64,000 nt of DNA, from the NCBI RefSeq assembly GCF_016132445.1, contig NZ_CP046056.1:1798001-1862000 (forward strand), read 5' to 3'. The DNA is from Venatoribacter cucullus (GTDB taxonomy: Bacteria; Pseudomonadota; Gammaproteobacteria; Pseudomonadales; Oceanobacteraceae). The notes beneath the pieces were generated by a model. The model was not told the origin of the DNA, did not search any database, and saw only the letters and a list, made by a program, of their open reading frames with translations. Positions 17,447 to 27,726 of the stretch are shown here, in pieces (position 1 is the stretch's first letter; the number at the start of each line of letters is the position of its first letter). Position numbers and translations under genes: made by a program.

Positions 17447-19936
17447 GTGATTGTCTCTTCATTGCCTGTGGATCAGGTTATCCCGGATCTGCGCAGCGCC
17501 CTGCAGCAATCCAACACGGTGCTGCTGAGTGCGGCGCCGGGGGCCGGTAAAACCACCCGCGTGCCGCTGGCGTTACTGAATGAGCCCTGGCTGGCCGGAC
17601 AGCGCATTATTATGCTGGAGCCACGCCGGTTAGCCGCCCGCAATGCCGCCCGTTTTATGGCCCGGCAACTGGGTGAAGCCGCAGGACAAACCGTGGGTTA
17701 CCGCATCCGCCTGGAAACCTGTGTGGGTCCGGCTACCCGGATAGAAGTCGTTACCGAAGGCATCCTCACCCGCATGCTGCAGTCCGACCCGGAACTGACC
17801 GGCGTGGGGCTGGTGATTTTTGATGAATTTCACGAACGCAATCTGAACTCCGATCTGGCGCTGGCCCTGGCGCATCAGTGCCAACAGCTGTTACGCGATG
17901 ATTTACGCCTGTTAATTATGTCGGCCACGCTCGATGAACAGGCGCTTACCGACGCCCTGCAGGCGCCGTTATTGGTGAGTGAAGGCCGCAGTTTTCCTGT
18001 GGATGTGCAGTACCGGCCGCTGCCCAACCGCAATACGAAGATTACCGACCATTGCGCCCGCACCGTGCGTGAGGCCTTAAAGCACGACGGTGATGTGCTG
18101 GTCTTTTTACCCGGTGTGCGGGAAATCACTTTGGTCGCGGCATTATTAAGCGACCTGCCCGCCAGCATTCAGGTATTGCCCTTACACGGGCAGCTCAACG
18201 ATGCCGAACAAAAAGCCGCACTGACGTCTGCGCCAGCAGATCAGCGCAAAGTGATTCTGGCCACCAATATTGCCGAAAGCTCGCTCACCATTGATGGCGT
18301 GCGGGTGGTGGTCGACAGCGGGCTGGAACGGCGCAATGTGTTTCATGTCGGAAGCGGCCTGAACGAATTAAAAACCCGCCCTATTTCCCGCGCCTCGGCC
18401 ACTCAGAGGGCCGGCCGCGCCGGCCGTCAGGGCCCCGGCGTCTGCTACCGGCTGTGGCCGGAAAGTACGCACGAACGGCTGGATGCGCATATCCGCGCGG
18501 AAATTCTGGATGCCGATTTAGCGCCCTTAGTGCTGGAATTAAAACAATGGGGCGCCGAACCCGGCGAATTATTCTGGCTCACCCCACCGCCGGCGGCCGC
18601 CCTGCAACAGGCGCAGGATCTGTTGCTGCAGTTAGGTTTATTACAGCCGGATACGCTGGCACTGAATGAGCATGGCCGCGCCTGTGCCGCCTTGGGTATT
18701 GAGCCGCGCTGGGCCCATGCACTGCTGTGTCTGCACGCCTTACAGCACGGGAAACCGGCCTGTGACTGGGTAGCACTGGTGCAGGAATGGCCAGCCAGCC
18801 GCCGTGACACCGACGATATAATACGTCTGTTCCGCCGCGCGCAGCAGAACCGCGGTGTGTGGCAACAACGGGTAGCCCCGCTGGCGCAGCGCTTATGGCA
18901 AACCCTGCAAACCACCACGCCCGCCGTGCCGGCCACCCGCCTTCAGCCCGACGATATTCCGGCGTTATTGCTGGCGCTGGCCTTCCCCGACCGCATTGCC
19001 AAACGGCGCGATAACAGCGAGCGCTTTTTGCTCAGCAATGGCCGCGGTGCGGAATTATTGCCGCAGTCGGATTTACTGAATGCTAACTGGTTGGCCTGCG
19101 CCGACTTTTCCATCGGCCACAGCACCCGCATCCGGCTTGCGGCCGAATTAAGCGACCACGCCCTCACGGCGTTGCAAAGCCTGGCACCGCAATTATTCCA
19201 CCAGCGTACGGAAATCGGTTTTCAGGATAACGGCCAGTTTGTGGCCCGCCGTCATCGGCAATTGGGCCGCATCAGCCTCAGCAGCGCAGCACTGCCGCAA
19301 TTAAGCGCCGATGACTGGCAACAGGCCTGGGCCGACTATGTGCAGCAACAGGGGCTGGGCTGCCTGCCCTGGCCGGAGGACGCCCGGCAACTGCGCGCGC
19401 GACTGGCGCTGGCGCATCAATACGAAGGCCAGGATTGGCCGGATGTCAGTGATGACGCCTTGCTCAAGCGGCTGTCCGACTGGTTATTGCCGTTTTTAAT
19501 CAGCGCCCGCCATCGCCGCGATCTGGATAAAACCGACACCCAGGCCGCCTTGCTCAGCCTCCTCAACTGGGAACAACAGCAGCAATTAAATGCCCTGCTG
19601 CCCACCACCTTCACCGTACCCAGTGGTTCGGCGGTGGCACTGGATTATGACCAGCAACCGCCTGTGCTGGCGGTAAAACTGCAGGAAATGTTCGGCTATG
19701 AAGGCCAGCCGACGGTGTTGCGCGGCAAACTGCCGCTGCTGATTCATCTGCTGTCACCGGCGCGCCGGCCGTTGCAGGTAACCGCTGATTTACCGCACTT
19801 CTGGCGTCATACTTACGCCGAGGTACGCAAAGATATGCGCGGCCGTTACCCCAAACACCCGTGGCCGGAAGACCCGCTCAGTGCCGAAGCCACGCGTTTA
19901 ACCAAGAATGCGCTGGCACGGCAAAAAGCAGAATAA
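17447..19936 (+). CDS. hrpB: ATP-dependent RNA helicase HrpB
   Basis: HrpB is a DEAH-family helicase of unclear physiological substrate, widespread in proteobacteria. The protein shows motif I GAGKTTRVPLALL, the DExH box (FDEFHERN), SATLD, ATNIAESSLTIDGV, QRAGRAGRQGPG, and the HrpB C-terminal signature RKDMRGRYPKHPWPEDP. I place the start at the GTG of 17447 (829 residues), because homology begins about LPVDQVIPDLR and the 22 upstream residues (Cys- and Ser-rich) look noncoding. The ribosome site is weak. It converges on the TSUP gene with two bases between the stops. Confidence 0.93.
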   Translation: MIVSSLPVDQVIPDLRSALQQSNTVLLSAAPGAGKTTRVPLALLNEPWLAGQRIIMLEPRRLAARNAARFMARQLGEAAGQTVGYRIRLETCVGPATRIEVVTEGILTRMLQSDPELTGVGLVIFDEFHERNLNSDLALALAHQCQQLLRDDLRLLIMSATLDEQALTDALQAPLLVSEGRSFPVDVQYRPLPNRNTKITDHCARTVREALKHDGDVLVFLPGVREITLVAALLSDLPASIQVLPLHGQLNDAEQKAALTSAPADQRKVILATNIAESSLTIDGVRVVVDSGLERRNVFHVGSGLNELKTRPISRASATQRAGRAGRQGPGVCYRLWPESTHERLDAHIRAEILDADLAPLVLELKQWGAEPGELFWLTPPPAAALQQAQDLLLQLGLLQPDTLALNEHGRACAALGIEPRWAHALLCLHALQHGKPACDWVALVQEWPASRRDTDDIIRLFRRAQQNRGVWQQRVAPLAQRLWQTLQTTTPAVPATRLQPDDIPALLLALAFPDRIAKRRDNSERFLLSNGRGAELLPQSDLLNANWLACADFSIGHSTRIRLAAELSDHALTALQSLAPQLFHQRTEIGFQDNGQFVARRHRQLGRISLSSAALPQLSADDWQQAWADYVQQQGLGCLPWPEDARQLRARLALAHQYEGQDWPDVSDDALLKRLSDWLLPFLISARHRRDLDKTDTQAALLSLLNWEQQQQLNALLPTTFTVPSGSAVALDYDQQPPVLAVKLQEMFGYEGQPTVLRGKLPLLIHLLSPARRPLQVTADLPHFWRHTYAEVRKDMRGRYPKHPWPEDPLSAEATRLTKNALARQKAE

Positions 19937-19938
19937 TG

Positions 19939-20694
19939 TCAGCCCCACAGCAATTTCAGGCCGACCACCAGGGTCACCAGCTCGAACAGCCGCTTAATGG
20001 CGTTGTTACCGGCCAGAATGGAACTGTGGGCGCCTAAATAGCCGCCCAGCAACGAACCCAGCACCAGCGCCGGAATCCAGCTCCACTGCACCGGAGCGGC
20101 CAGACTCATGGCCACGGCGCCACTGCCGTTCCAGCCTAAGCCCACCGCCACCAGGGTTTGCGCCACGGCGGTTTTGTAATCAAAGCCAAACCAGTACACC
20201 AGCCATAAGGTAACAAACAAGCCACTGCCGGCGGACAGCGCGCCATTGGTAAAGCCAATCAGCAACAGCACCAGCGCGCCCAGAGCATAGCCACGCCAAT
20301 GTCGGTGTTGCGGTAACGCCACCAGCCCCAGCTGCGGCTTCACGGCGGAATACAGCGCCAGTGCCAGCGTCAGTAAACCCAGCGCAATTTCTGCCTGCCG
20401 TTCCGGCACATCGAGAATAAAATGCACACCGGCAATCACCCCAGGCACACCGGCACCGACAATCAGCAACAACACCGCCAGATCCAGATGTTTTTCCCGC
20501 AGGTGTCTTAACGTGGCGCCCACGCCCAGCGCCACCGTGGCCACTTTATGGGTGGCCAGCGCCAGCGGAAACGGCAGGCCAAGAAAAATCAGAATCGGTA
20601 GCTGAATCAGCCCGGCCCCACCGCCGGCCAGCGCCGAAAACCAGTTGGCGATCACGGCAATCAGAAAAAGTACAATTTGTTGGGTATAATCCAT
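19939..20694 (-). CDS. TSUP/TauE-SafE family permease
   Basis: The 251-residue integral membrane protein has about eight hydrophobic segments. The paired repeat motifs of the TSUP family are seen: ALAGGGAGLIQLPILIFLG near the N-terminus and FTNGALSAGSGLFVT in the second half. The family exports sulfite, sulfoacetate or related anions; the substrate here is unknown. It is divergent from a glutaredoxin gene 35 bases away, which hints loosely at sulfur or redox metabolism. Confidence 0.85.
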   Translation of the reverse strand: MDYTQQIVLFLIAVIANWFSALAGGGAGLIQLPILIFLGLPFPLALATHKVATVALGVGATLRHLREKHLDLAVLLLIVGAGVPGVIAGVHFILDVPERQAEIALGLLTLALALYSAVKPQLGLVALPQHRHWRGYALGALVLLLIGFTNGALSAGSGLFVTLWLVYWFGFDYKTAVAQTLVAVGLGWNGSGAVAMSLAAPVQWSWIPALVLGSLLGGYLGAHSSILAGNNAIKRLFELVTLVVGLKLLWG

Positions 20695-20729
20695 CCGGCA
20701 TTCAACCGTTATATATCAAGGGGAAAGGC

Positions 20730-20972
20730 ATGAAATACGCTCTGCATTACTACGACACCTGCCCATTCTGTCAGCGCGTGCTGGCCGTTTTACCCGACCT
20801 GAAGGTGCCGGTAGAAAAACGCAATGTGATGCAGAACCGTGACTGGGCCAAACAACAGGCGCAGGCCACCGGCCGTACCACCGTGCCCTGCCTGCTGATT
20901 ACCGACGACAACGGCAAAGAAACCTGGCTGTATGAATCGGCCGATATTATCCGTTATCTGAAAAGCCGGTAA
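20730..20972 (+). CDS. Glutaredoxin-like protein
   Basis: The 80-residue thioredoxin-fold protein carries the active-site CPFC (residues 11-14, YYDTCPFCQRV), the cis-Pro segment TTVPCLLI, and ends YESADIIRYLKSR, as in small dithiol glutaredoxins and the N-terminal half of glutathione S-transferases. It should reduce disulfides or glutathione-mixed disulfides in the cytosol. AGGGGAAAGGC precedes the ATG. Confidence 0.88.
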   Translation: MKYALHYYDTCPFCQRVLAVLPDLKVPVEKRNVMQNRDWAKQQAQATGRTTVPCLLITDDNGKETWLYESADIIRYLKSR

Positions 20973-21016
20973 GCAGGGTGGCCGGCGTTAACCGCGGCCA
21001 CTCCCTGTGTATTGCT

Positions 21017-21646
21017 TTAACCGCGCAACTGCGCCAGCAGTTGCGGGTCAGCCAGTAACCGCCGCACGGTCTCCACCACCGCCTGTGTCTGCGCGTCCAC
21101 TTCCAGATTAATACGATCGCCGGGCTGTACCTCACCAAAGGTGGTCACGTCCCGGGTTTCCGGTATCAGATACACCGCAAAGCGGTCATCCTGTACCTCG
21201 GCAATGGTCAGGCTGCAGCCGTTTAAAGCCACATAGCCTTTATCCAGCAAAAACGCCGCCAGATGCGCCGGTCGCTGCATCCAGACCACCCGGTTATGGG
21301 CGCTGTCCTGCACGTCCAGCACGGTCACCTGATCCATAATATGGCCCGACAACACATGGCCGCCGATCTCATCGCCGAAACGCGCCGCCCGTTCAATATT
21401 CACCACTGTACCAGCCTGCAGGTTGCCCAGATTGGTGACCTTCAGGGTTTGCGCAATGGCATCAAAGCTGACTTCAGCAGCATTAATCGTGCGCACCGTT
21501 AAGCAGGTACCGTTAATCGCCACCGACGCACCGATCTGTAAACCTTCCAGCAACGCCGGCGGAAAGGTCAGAATTAAAGTAGCAAAATCGGTCTGTCGTT
21601 CGACCCGGGTTACGGGCAGTTTGGTTTGCACAATACCGGTAAACAT
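21017..21646 (-). CDS. ribE: Riboflavin synthase (alpha-chain type)
   Basis: This enzyme dismutates two 6,7-dimethyl-8-ribityllumazines to riboflavin. The 209-residue protein has the duplicated lumazine-binding barrel: MFTGIVQ, NGTCLTV, KVTNLG, ERAARFGDEIGGHVLSGHI in the first half and NGCSLTI, YLIPETRDVTTFG in the second. It most resembles the E. coli type and stands alone, away from other rib genes. No FMN riboswitch is visible upstream; a divergent promoter region is shared with the patatin gene. Confidence 0.9.
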   Translation of the reverse strand: MFTGIVQTKLPVTRVERQTDFATLILTFPPALLEGLQIGASVAINGTCLTVRTINAAEVSFDAIAQTLKVTNLGNLQAGTVVNIERAARFGDEIGGHVLSGHIMDQVTVLDVQDSAHNRVVWMQRPAHLAAFLLDKGYVALNGCSLTIAEVQDDRFAVYLIPETRDVTTFGEVQPGDRINLEVDAQTQAVVETVRRLLADPQLLAQLRG

Positions 21647-21671
21647 GCATCGCTCCAGTAGTCTCAGAAAG

Positions 21672-21701
21672 GCGCATTATGCACTATACTCGGCGCATAA
21701 T
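21672..21701. promoter_or_regulatory. Divergent promoter region between ribE and the patatin gene
   Basis: An inverted repeat ATTATGC (21676-21682) and GCATAAT (21695-21701) supplies CATAAT -10-like hexamers on both strands, and TATACT (21685-21690) lies between them. The region sits 26 bases from the ribE start and 19 from the patatin start. The symmetry may simply reflect two face-to-face promoters. Confidence 0.45.
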
Positions 21702-21719
21702 CCGGCTGAGATATGGAAC

Positions 21720-22916
21720 ATGACGATAAAAAAAACCGGGCTGATTCTGTCCGGCGGCGGGGCCCGGGCGGCCTATCAGGTAGGCGTTCTCAAAGCCATT
21801 AATAAAATTCTGCCCAAGGGGCATTACAACCCCTTCGATATTATTTCCGGCACTTCCGCCGGCGCTATTAATGGCGTGGCACTGGCCAGCTATGCCGACA
21901 ATTACCGCATTGGTATCAAGCACCTGGAACGCATCTGGATGAATTTCAGCTGCGACCATGTCTACCGCACCGATTTCTGGGGCGTATCCCGTTCACTGGC
22001 CAAACTGACCCGCAGCCTGATTATTGGCCGGGGTTACAAGAACGATCCGGTCTCGCTGCTGGATAACAGCCCGCTGCGCGGACTGCTGAACGACGTCATT
22101 AAATTTGATGGTATCCAGAACGCCATTGACGCCGGCGCCCTGCATGCCGTAGCGGTAAACTGCTCCGGGCTGGAAAGCGGCGAATCGGTCAGTTTTTTTC
22201 AGGGTCATTACAGCATCAATAACTGGGACCGCCGCCGCCGCGTCGGTTTGCGCAGCCGCATTACCCTGGACCACCTGCTCGCCTCCTCGGCCATTCCGAT
22301 GATTTTCCCAGCGGTCAAAATTCACCGCGAATACTTTGCCGATGGCGCCGTACGCCAGCTGGCCCCCTTAAGCCCGGCGCTGCATCTGGGCGCCGAAAAA
22401 ATTCTGGTGATCGGCGTCAGTGGTCTGGCACACAAACGCAAAGAACGCCCCACCAGCCCCGGCTATCCGTCACCCGCCAAAGTGATGGGCCATATGCTGA
22501 ATGCCGCCTTCCTCGACAGCATGGAAACCGATGTGGAGCGCCTCAGCCGTATTAACCGCACGGTTGAAAAAATTCCCGAATCGGTGCGTAAAAAAGAAGG
22601 GATGGAACTGAAACAGATCGAGTTGCTGGAAATTAACCCCAGCGTTTCCATTGATGAACTGGCCGGCCAGCACGCCGACGAAATTCCCTGGGCACTGAAA
22701 CTGGCTCTGGGCGGCAGTGGTAACGCCAGCCGCAACGGCAGCGGTATTTTAAGTTATCTGTTGTTTTCTCAAGGTTTCTGCCGCGCCCTGATTGATCTGG
22801 GTTACAACGATGCCATGAGCCGCTGCGATGAAATCAGCGCCTTTTTCTCTGACCATATTCCGGCCGGCAACCCGCCTTGCCAGGCCAGCCAGGATGATGA
22901 GATGCAAACCGCCTGA
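21720..22916 (+). CDS. Patatin-like phospholipase
   Basis: The 398-residue protein has the patatin oxyanion loop SGGGARAAYQVGVLKA, the nucleophile elbow GTSAG (Ser-Asp dyad serine), and the dyad Asp in ADGAVRQLAPLSP. The C-terminal 110 or so residues contain helices peculiar to proteobacterial patatins of this length. No signal peptide is seen, so it is a cytosolic or membrane-associated lipid hydrolase, possibly acting on phospholipids or storage lipids (inference). The start at 21720 is chosen because homology begins MTIKKTGLILSGG. The longer frame to 21423 runs antisense through ribE. Confidence 0.9.
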   Translation: MTIKKTGLILSGGGARAAYQVGVLKAINKILPKGHYNPFDIISGTSAGAINGVALASYADNYRIGIKHLERIWMNFSCDHVYRTDFWGVSRSLAKLTRSLIIGRGYKNDPVSLLDNSPLRGLLNDVIKFDGIQNAIDAGALHAVAVNCSGLESGESVSFFQGHYSINNWDRRRRVGLRSRITLDHLLASSAIPMIFPAVKIHREYFADGAVRQLAPLSPALHLGAEKILVIGVSGLAHKRKERPTSPGYPSPAKVMGHMLNAAFLDSMETDVERLSRINRTVEKIPESVRKKEGMELKQIELLEINPSVSIDELAGQHADEIPWALKLALGGSGNASRNGSGILSYLLFSQGFCRALIDLGYNDAMSRCDEISAFFSDHIPAGNPPCQASQDDEMQTA

Positions 22917-23020
22917 GTGGTTGGCTACATTTTATTACGCGGCTGACGTAATAAATGCCTGCCATAGGCCGTCATCTCATTTTAGAATTATCGGCCCTAG
23001 TGTTTTTCCCCGGAGGCAAC

Positions 23021-23816
23021 ATGTTATCTGCACGCCATCTGTTCGTGTTCGCCATTCCCCTGCTGGCCTTGTTGCCAGGCTGCAGCGACAACGCTGAACC
23101 CGCTGCTCCGGTAGCTGCCTATCCGGCCAAGCTCCATCAGATCAGCCCGGTTAGCCATGGCCACCGCCCGTACTGAATTGTCTTATACCGAACTGCGCGC
23201 GCCCTTTGCCGGCGTCGTTGCCGAAGTCTATGCCGATAACCATCAGCCGGTGGCCGCGGGTAAAACCCTGGTCATGCTGCAGGCCGCCGATCAGCTGGAA
23301 GTGCGGGTACAGGTGCCGGAAAACTTAATGGCCCACCTGCTCAGCAGTGCCAGTAACCAATACCAGCCAGAAGTCGAATTTGAAGCCCTGCCCGGCCAGC
23401 GTTTTCACGCCGCCTACAAAGAGCACACCGCCCAGGCCGACCCACAAACCGGCAGTTTCACCGTTACCCTGGCCATGGCCCGCCCGGCCGGCTTAAACGT
23501 ATTACCAGGCATGAACGCCAGTGTGCACGTTGACCTGCAGCAGGTATTAAGCCAGCAAACGCCACCGTTATTGATTCCACCGCAGGCAGTACTGCAAAGC
23601 GGCGACCAACTCAGTGGCAGCAGCACTGGCATGGTATGGCTGGTGAATGCCGATATGACGCTCAGCCCGCGTGAAGTCACGCTCGGCCAGCTCACGTCCG
23701 AAGGCCTGGAGATCCGTGCGGGTCTGCAACCGGGGGAAACCATTCTGGCCGCTGGCGTGCATCAGGCCTGGGCCGGTATGAAGATCCGCCCCTGGGTTAA
23801 AGAGCGGGGGCTGTAA
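23021..23816 (+). pseudogene. RND efflux membrane-fusion protein, internally deleted and frameshifted
   Basis: A proper lipoprotein start (ATG 23021 with GGAGG; signal ending LLPGC) runs 51 codons to a stop at 23176. A second frame, from about 23157, begins inside the family at ATARTELSYTELRAPFAGVV, the segment that follows the coiled-coil hairpin in RND adaptor proteins, and continues to a normal C-terminus at 23816. The first barrel-lipoyl half and hairpin (about 100 residues in relatives) are missing, and the two pieces are out of frame. The junction is near 23150-23160. The downstream pump gene is also broken, so the efflux pair is decayed. Confidence 0.8.
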
Positions 23817-23818
23817 CC

Positions 23819-25391
23819 ATGCAGCAACCACAAAACGCCGCTACCTATTTTATTAAACACAGCACCACCAGCTGGATGCTGGTGCTGATTTTGCTGGTCG
23901 GCGGTATCAGCAGTTATCTGGGCTGGGGCGGCTGGAAGACCCGCAGTTCACCATTAAAGAAGCCATGGTCATTACCCACTACCCCGGTGCCAGCGCACTT
24001 CAGGTAGAAGAAGAAGTGACCGCACCTCTGGAAAATGCCATTCAGGCGCTGCCCTATCTGAAGCATGTGGATTCTATTTCCAAAGCCGGCTTTTCGCAGA
24101 TTCATCTGGTGATTAAACCCACCTACCAATCCCATGAATTACCGCAAATATGGGACGAACTGCGCCGCAAAGTGCTGGATAAAACCTCATCACTGCCGCC
24201 GGGAGCAACCACACCGCTGGTAATGGATGATTTCGGGGATGTGTACGGTGTGCTGCTGGCCATTACCGGGCCGGATTATTCTTACCAGGAATTAAGCGAT
24301 TATGCCGATTACCTGAAGCGCGAATTATCCACCTTAAACGGTGTGGCCAAGGTAGAAATTACCGGCACCCAGAAAGAACAGGTATTTATTGATATTTCCC
24401 GCGAGCGCATGACCAACCTCGGCATTCCGCTCAGCCGGCTGGTACAACTGCTGCAAACCCAGAATACGGTACAGAATGCCGGCCATATCCGCATTGGCGA
24501 CGACTATATCCGCATTCACCCGACCGGCGAATTCCGCAGCGTACAGGAGCTGGGCGATCTGCGCGTTAGCCCCAGCGGTTCCGATAAACTTATCTATCTG
24601 CGGGATCTGGCCCACATCAGCGAAGGCATTGCCGAAGTCCCTTCCCACCTTACCCACTTCCGCGGCACCCCCTCTTTACGGCTGGGCATTGCCTTTAATA
24701 AAGGCGTCAATGTGGTGGCCGTGGGTGAACAGGTGCGCGCCCAGCTGGTGCTGCTGGATGCCAACCGGCCGCTGGGCATTGAACTGCACACATTGTACGA
24801 CCAGCCGGCCGAAGTGGATGCTTCCTCCACCGGCTTTGTGCTGAACCTGCTGGCGTCGGTAATTATTGTTATTGCGGTATTGCTGGTCTTTATGGGCCTG
24901 CGCGCCGGCGTCATTATTGGCATTATTCTGCTGCTGACGGTGTTCGGTACCTTTATTGCCATGCGCATGCTGGGCATTGAATTGCAGCGCATTTCCCTGG
25001 GCGCCCTGATCATTGCGCTGGGGATGCTGGTGGATAACGCTCTGGTGATTACCGAAGGCATTATGGTGGGCTTGCAGCGGGGTTTATCCCGCACGCGCGC
25101 CGCCTACGAAATTGTGAAACAAACCCAGTGGCCATTATTGGGCGCGACAGTTATTGCCATTACGGCGTTTGCCCCGATTGGGCTGTCACCGGATTCCACC
25201 GGTGAATTTGTCGGCTCATTATTCTGGGCATGCTGCCGCTGCTGTTTGATCCGTTCTTCAGCGCCATGGCGGTGGTCATCAGCGCCGGCCTGGGCTTTGC
25301 CACCATCCTCACTCTGGGAGTGGTGCCAGTGCTTTACGCCATCAGTCACGGCATTAAAACCCCTCCGGTTTCCTTATCCACGCCCGGCTGA
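23819..25391 (+). pseudogene. RND efflux pump gene with N-terminal frameshift and large internal deletion
   Basis: RND pumps of the AcrB/HAE-1 type have about 1,030 residues; only about 520 codons remain. The start (MQQPQNAATYFIKHSTTSWM) shifts frame near 23925-23928, where one G appears lost from a G run (the other frame resumes with LEDPQFTIKEAMV-type sequence). The main frame then covers the first porter half and TM1 to TM4 (ALGMLVDNALV, GEFVGSL). At about 25205-25215 it jumps, out of frame, to the protein's last segment (LLFDPFFSAMAVVISAGLG, VVPVLYA), ending at 25391. Roughly the whole second half is gone. A GCCCGGC/GCCGGGC hairpin spans the stop. Confidence 0.85.
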
Positions 25392-25411
25392 AGCCGGGCC
25401 TAACCACTGCC

Positions 25412-27565
25412 TCAGCCGCCGTGACGAATATGAAAGCAATGGTGAATATTGCTGCGCCGCTCGTAATCAAACGGCACTGACTTAGCACTGACATCGCGGA
25501 TATCCAACCCAGCCAGTGCATCCCGGTCGAGTTCAAATTTGCGCAGATTGTTGGAAAAAATCAGCAGCCCGCCCGGGTTCAGACAGCGCATCGCCTGTTC
25601 AACCAGCTGCACATGGTCACGCTGAATATCCAGTACCCCTTCCATGCGTTTGGAGTTGGAGAAGGTCGGCGGGTCCATAAAAATCAGGTCGTAGCGGTCA
25701 CGACAATCGCGCAGCCACTGCAGACAATCGGCCTGAATAAACTCGTGTTCATCCGGGTTCAGCGTATTCAGGCTGAAATTATCCCGGCCCCAATTCAGGT
25801 AAGTGCGCGACATATCGACGCTGGTGCAATGGGCACCGGCGACCGCCGCATGCACACTGGCGCTGGCGGTGTAACAGAATAAATTCAGGAAGCGTTTGCC
25901 CTTGGCCAGGCTGGCGATTTCCAGCCGCGTCGGGCGATGATCCAGAAACAGGCCGGTATCCAGATAATCCTTCAGGTTCACCAACAGCTGTACCTGGCCT
26001 TCACGCACCGGCATAAAGACTTTCTCGGTGCTCTGCTTTTCATACTGACGCTTACCGGTCTGGCGCTCACGGCGTTTCAGTACAATTTTCTGAGCCGGAA
26101 TACCGGTGACTTCCGGCAAGACCGCCAGCACATCCAGCAACCGGCGTTCGGCCTTGGCTTCATCGATGGATTTGGGTGGCACATATTCCTGCACGTGCAG
26201 CCAGTCTTCGTACTGGTCAATGGCGACCGCATATTCCGGCAGGTCGGCATCGTACAGGCGGTAGCAATGCACGTTTTCCCGCGCCGCCCATTTGCGCAGT
26301 TGCTTCAGGTTTTTACCCAGCCGGTTGGCAAAGGCTTCCACCGGCCCGCGGATCAGCGATGCCTGCGGCTGCGCCGAACGCTCATCGGCGGCACCGAATA
26401 CCAGCAGTTTGGTGGCGATGGGGCCATTCATAAAGTTGTATTGTTTGAACATCGGCCGGCGGATGCTGCGCGCCAGATCGACGTTGCCGGTAAACACCGC
26501 CAGCGACCAGTCGGGCAGTTTCATGGTGGCATCATGAAAATGCTGGTACAGCGGCGCCAGTTGCGGCAGTTCGCTTAAACGCTCGCCGTACGGCGGGTTA
26601 CAGACCACTAAGCCACCCTGCTCGGCCACTTCACTGCTGACCCGCAGCTGGGCAATATCCCGGCGTTCAAAATGAATGCGTCCGGCCAGCGCCGAGCGGG
26701 CCAGGTTGTTGGTGGCGGCATTCAGCTGCTCGGGATCAATATCAAAACCGTACAGACGGCTGCGCAGATTGTTCAGGCCAGCGGCGCGACGCTCGCGGGC
26801 GGCATCCACCTCGGCCAGCCAGCGTGGACGCTGATGCCCCAGCCAGCTGTCAAAGCCCCACTGCTGACGGTTCAGGCCCGGCGCGATATCGGCTGCCATC
26901 ATGCCGGCTTCCATTAATAAGGTGCCGGAACCGCACATCGGGTCGATCAGATGCTTACCTTCTGCCGCCAGCGCCGGCCAGCCGGCACGGATCAGAATGG
27001 CCGCGGCCAGGTTTTCTTTCAGCGGCGCTTTACCCGGCTGCAGGCGGTAACCCCGGCGGTGCAGACTGTCACCGCTGAAGTTGTAATACAGGTGCAGTTT
27101 GCCTTTGCGCAGCTGAGCTTCAATGCGCACATCGCCGTTTTTATCCACCGATGGGCGACCGCCGGTTTCCTCGCGGAACACATCGACAATGGCGTCTTTG
27201 ACCTTCTGCGCGCCAAACTGAGTGTTGTTCAGATAATCGGTACGACCATGAAAATCGATGCGGAAGGTTGATTTCAGTGCAAACACCGCCGGCCAATCGA
27301 CCGAACGGGCCGCCTCATACAGGGCGTCGATATTGTCTACCTGACTTTCATGCAGCGGCAGCAGCAACCGGCTGGCCAACCGGCTCCACAAACAAAAGCG
27401 GTAAGCCAGGGTTAAGTCGCCGCGCCAGATCACCCCGAGATGAGTTTCGCGTTCAACTTCGCCACCTAAGTGTCTGATTTCATCAGCCAGCAGGGGCTCG
27501 ATGCCTTTCGGGCAGGCGGCCAGCCAGGTGAATTGTGCGGCGGCAGAGTGATTTTGCATGGTCAT
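25412..27565 (-). CDS. rlmL: Bifunctional 23S rRNA methyltransferase RlmKL
   Basis: RlmKL makes m2G2445 (RlmL part) and m7G2069 (RlmK part) in 23S rRNA. The 717-residue protein has an N-terminal THUMP domain (about 60-160), the RlmL methyltransferase with DPMCGSGTLLMEA and the NPPYGERL motif, and the C-terminal RlmK methyltransferase with FLNLFCYTASASVHA and DPPTFSNSKRM. The start MTMQNHSAAAQFTWLA agrees with the family. It is convergent with the decayed RND gene and divergent from rmf. Confidence 0.96.
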   Translation of the reverse strand: MTMQNHSAAAQFTWLAACPKGIEPLLADEIRHLGGEVERETHLGVIWRGDLTLAYRFCLWSRLASRLLLPLHESQVDNIDALYEAARSVDWPAVFALKSTFRIDFHGRTDYLNNTQFGAQKVKDAIVDVFREETGGRPSVDKNGDVRIEAQLRKGKLHLYYNFSGDSLHRRGYRLQPGKAPLKENLAAAILIRAGWPALAAEGKHLIDPMCGSGTLLMEAGMMAADIAPGLNRQQWGFDSWLGHQRPRWLAEVDAARERRAAGLNNLRSRLYGFDIDPEQLNAATNNLARSALAGRIHFERRDIAQLRVSSEVAEQGGLVVCNPPYGERLSELPQLAPLYQHFHDATMKLPDWSLAVFTGNVDLARSIRRPMFKQYNFMNGPIATKLLVFGAADERSAQPQASLIRGPVEAFANRLGKNLKQLRKWAARENVHCYRLYDADLPEYAVAIDQYEDWLHVQEYVPPKSIDEAKAERRLLDVLAVLPEVTGIPAQKIVLKRRERQTGKRQYEKQSTEKVFMPVREGQVQLLVNLKDYLDTGLFLDHRPTRLEIASLAKGKRFLNLFCYTASASVHAAVAGAHCTSVDMSRTYLNWGRDNFSLNTLNPDEHEFIQADCLQWLRDCRDRYDLIFMDPPTFSNSKRMEGVLDIQRDHVQLVEQAMRCLNPGGLLIFSNNLRKFELDRDALAGLDIRDVSAKSVPFDYERRSNIHHCFHIRHGG

Positions 27566-27726
27566 AGAACCTGTTTCGTCAAATAGCGGTTGGCAGTAAA
27601 AAAACTGTCACTTAGAAGTAATTAATCGTTAACACAGGGCGCACCCCTTTGATACAACACCAGTGCGGCCGGAAATTCTGACTCTGATCTGGCCGGCAAG
27701 CTAATTACCAAGCGAGGAAGCTTTCT

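Noticed and set aside
21423-21719. 99-codon N-terminal extension of the patatin gene
   Set aside because: It runs antisense through ribE; family homology begins at 21720.
25382-25399. GCCCGGC/GCCGGGC hairpin at the RND stop as a terminator
   Set aside because: There is no T tract on either strand, and it overlaps the stop of a broken gene; function is unclear.
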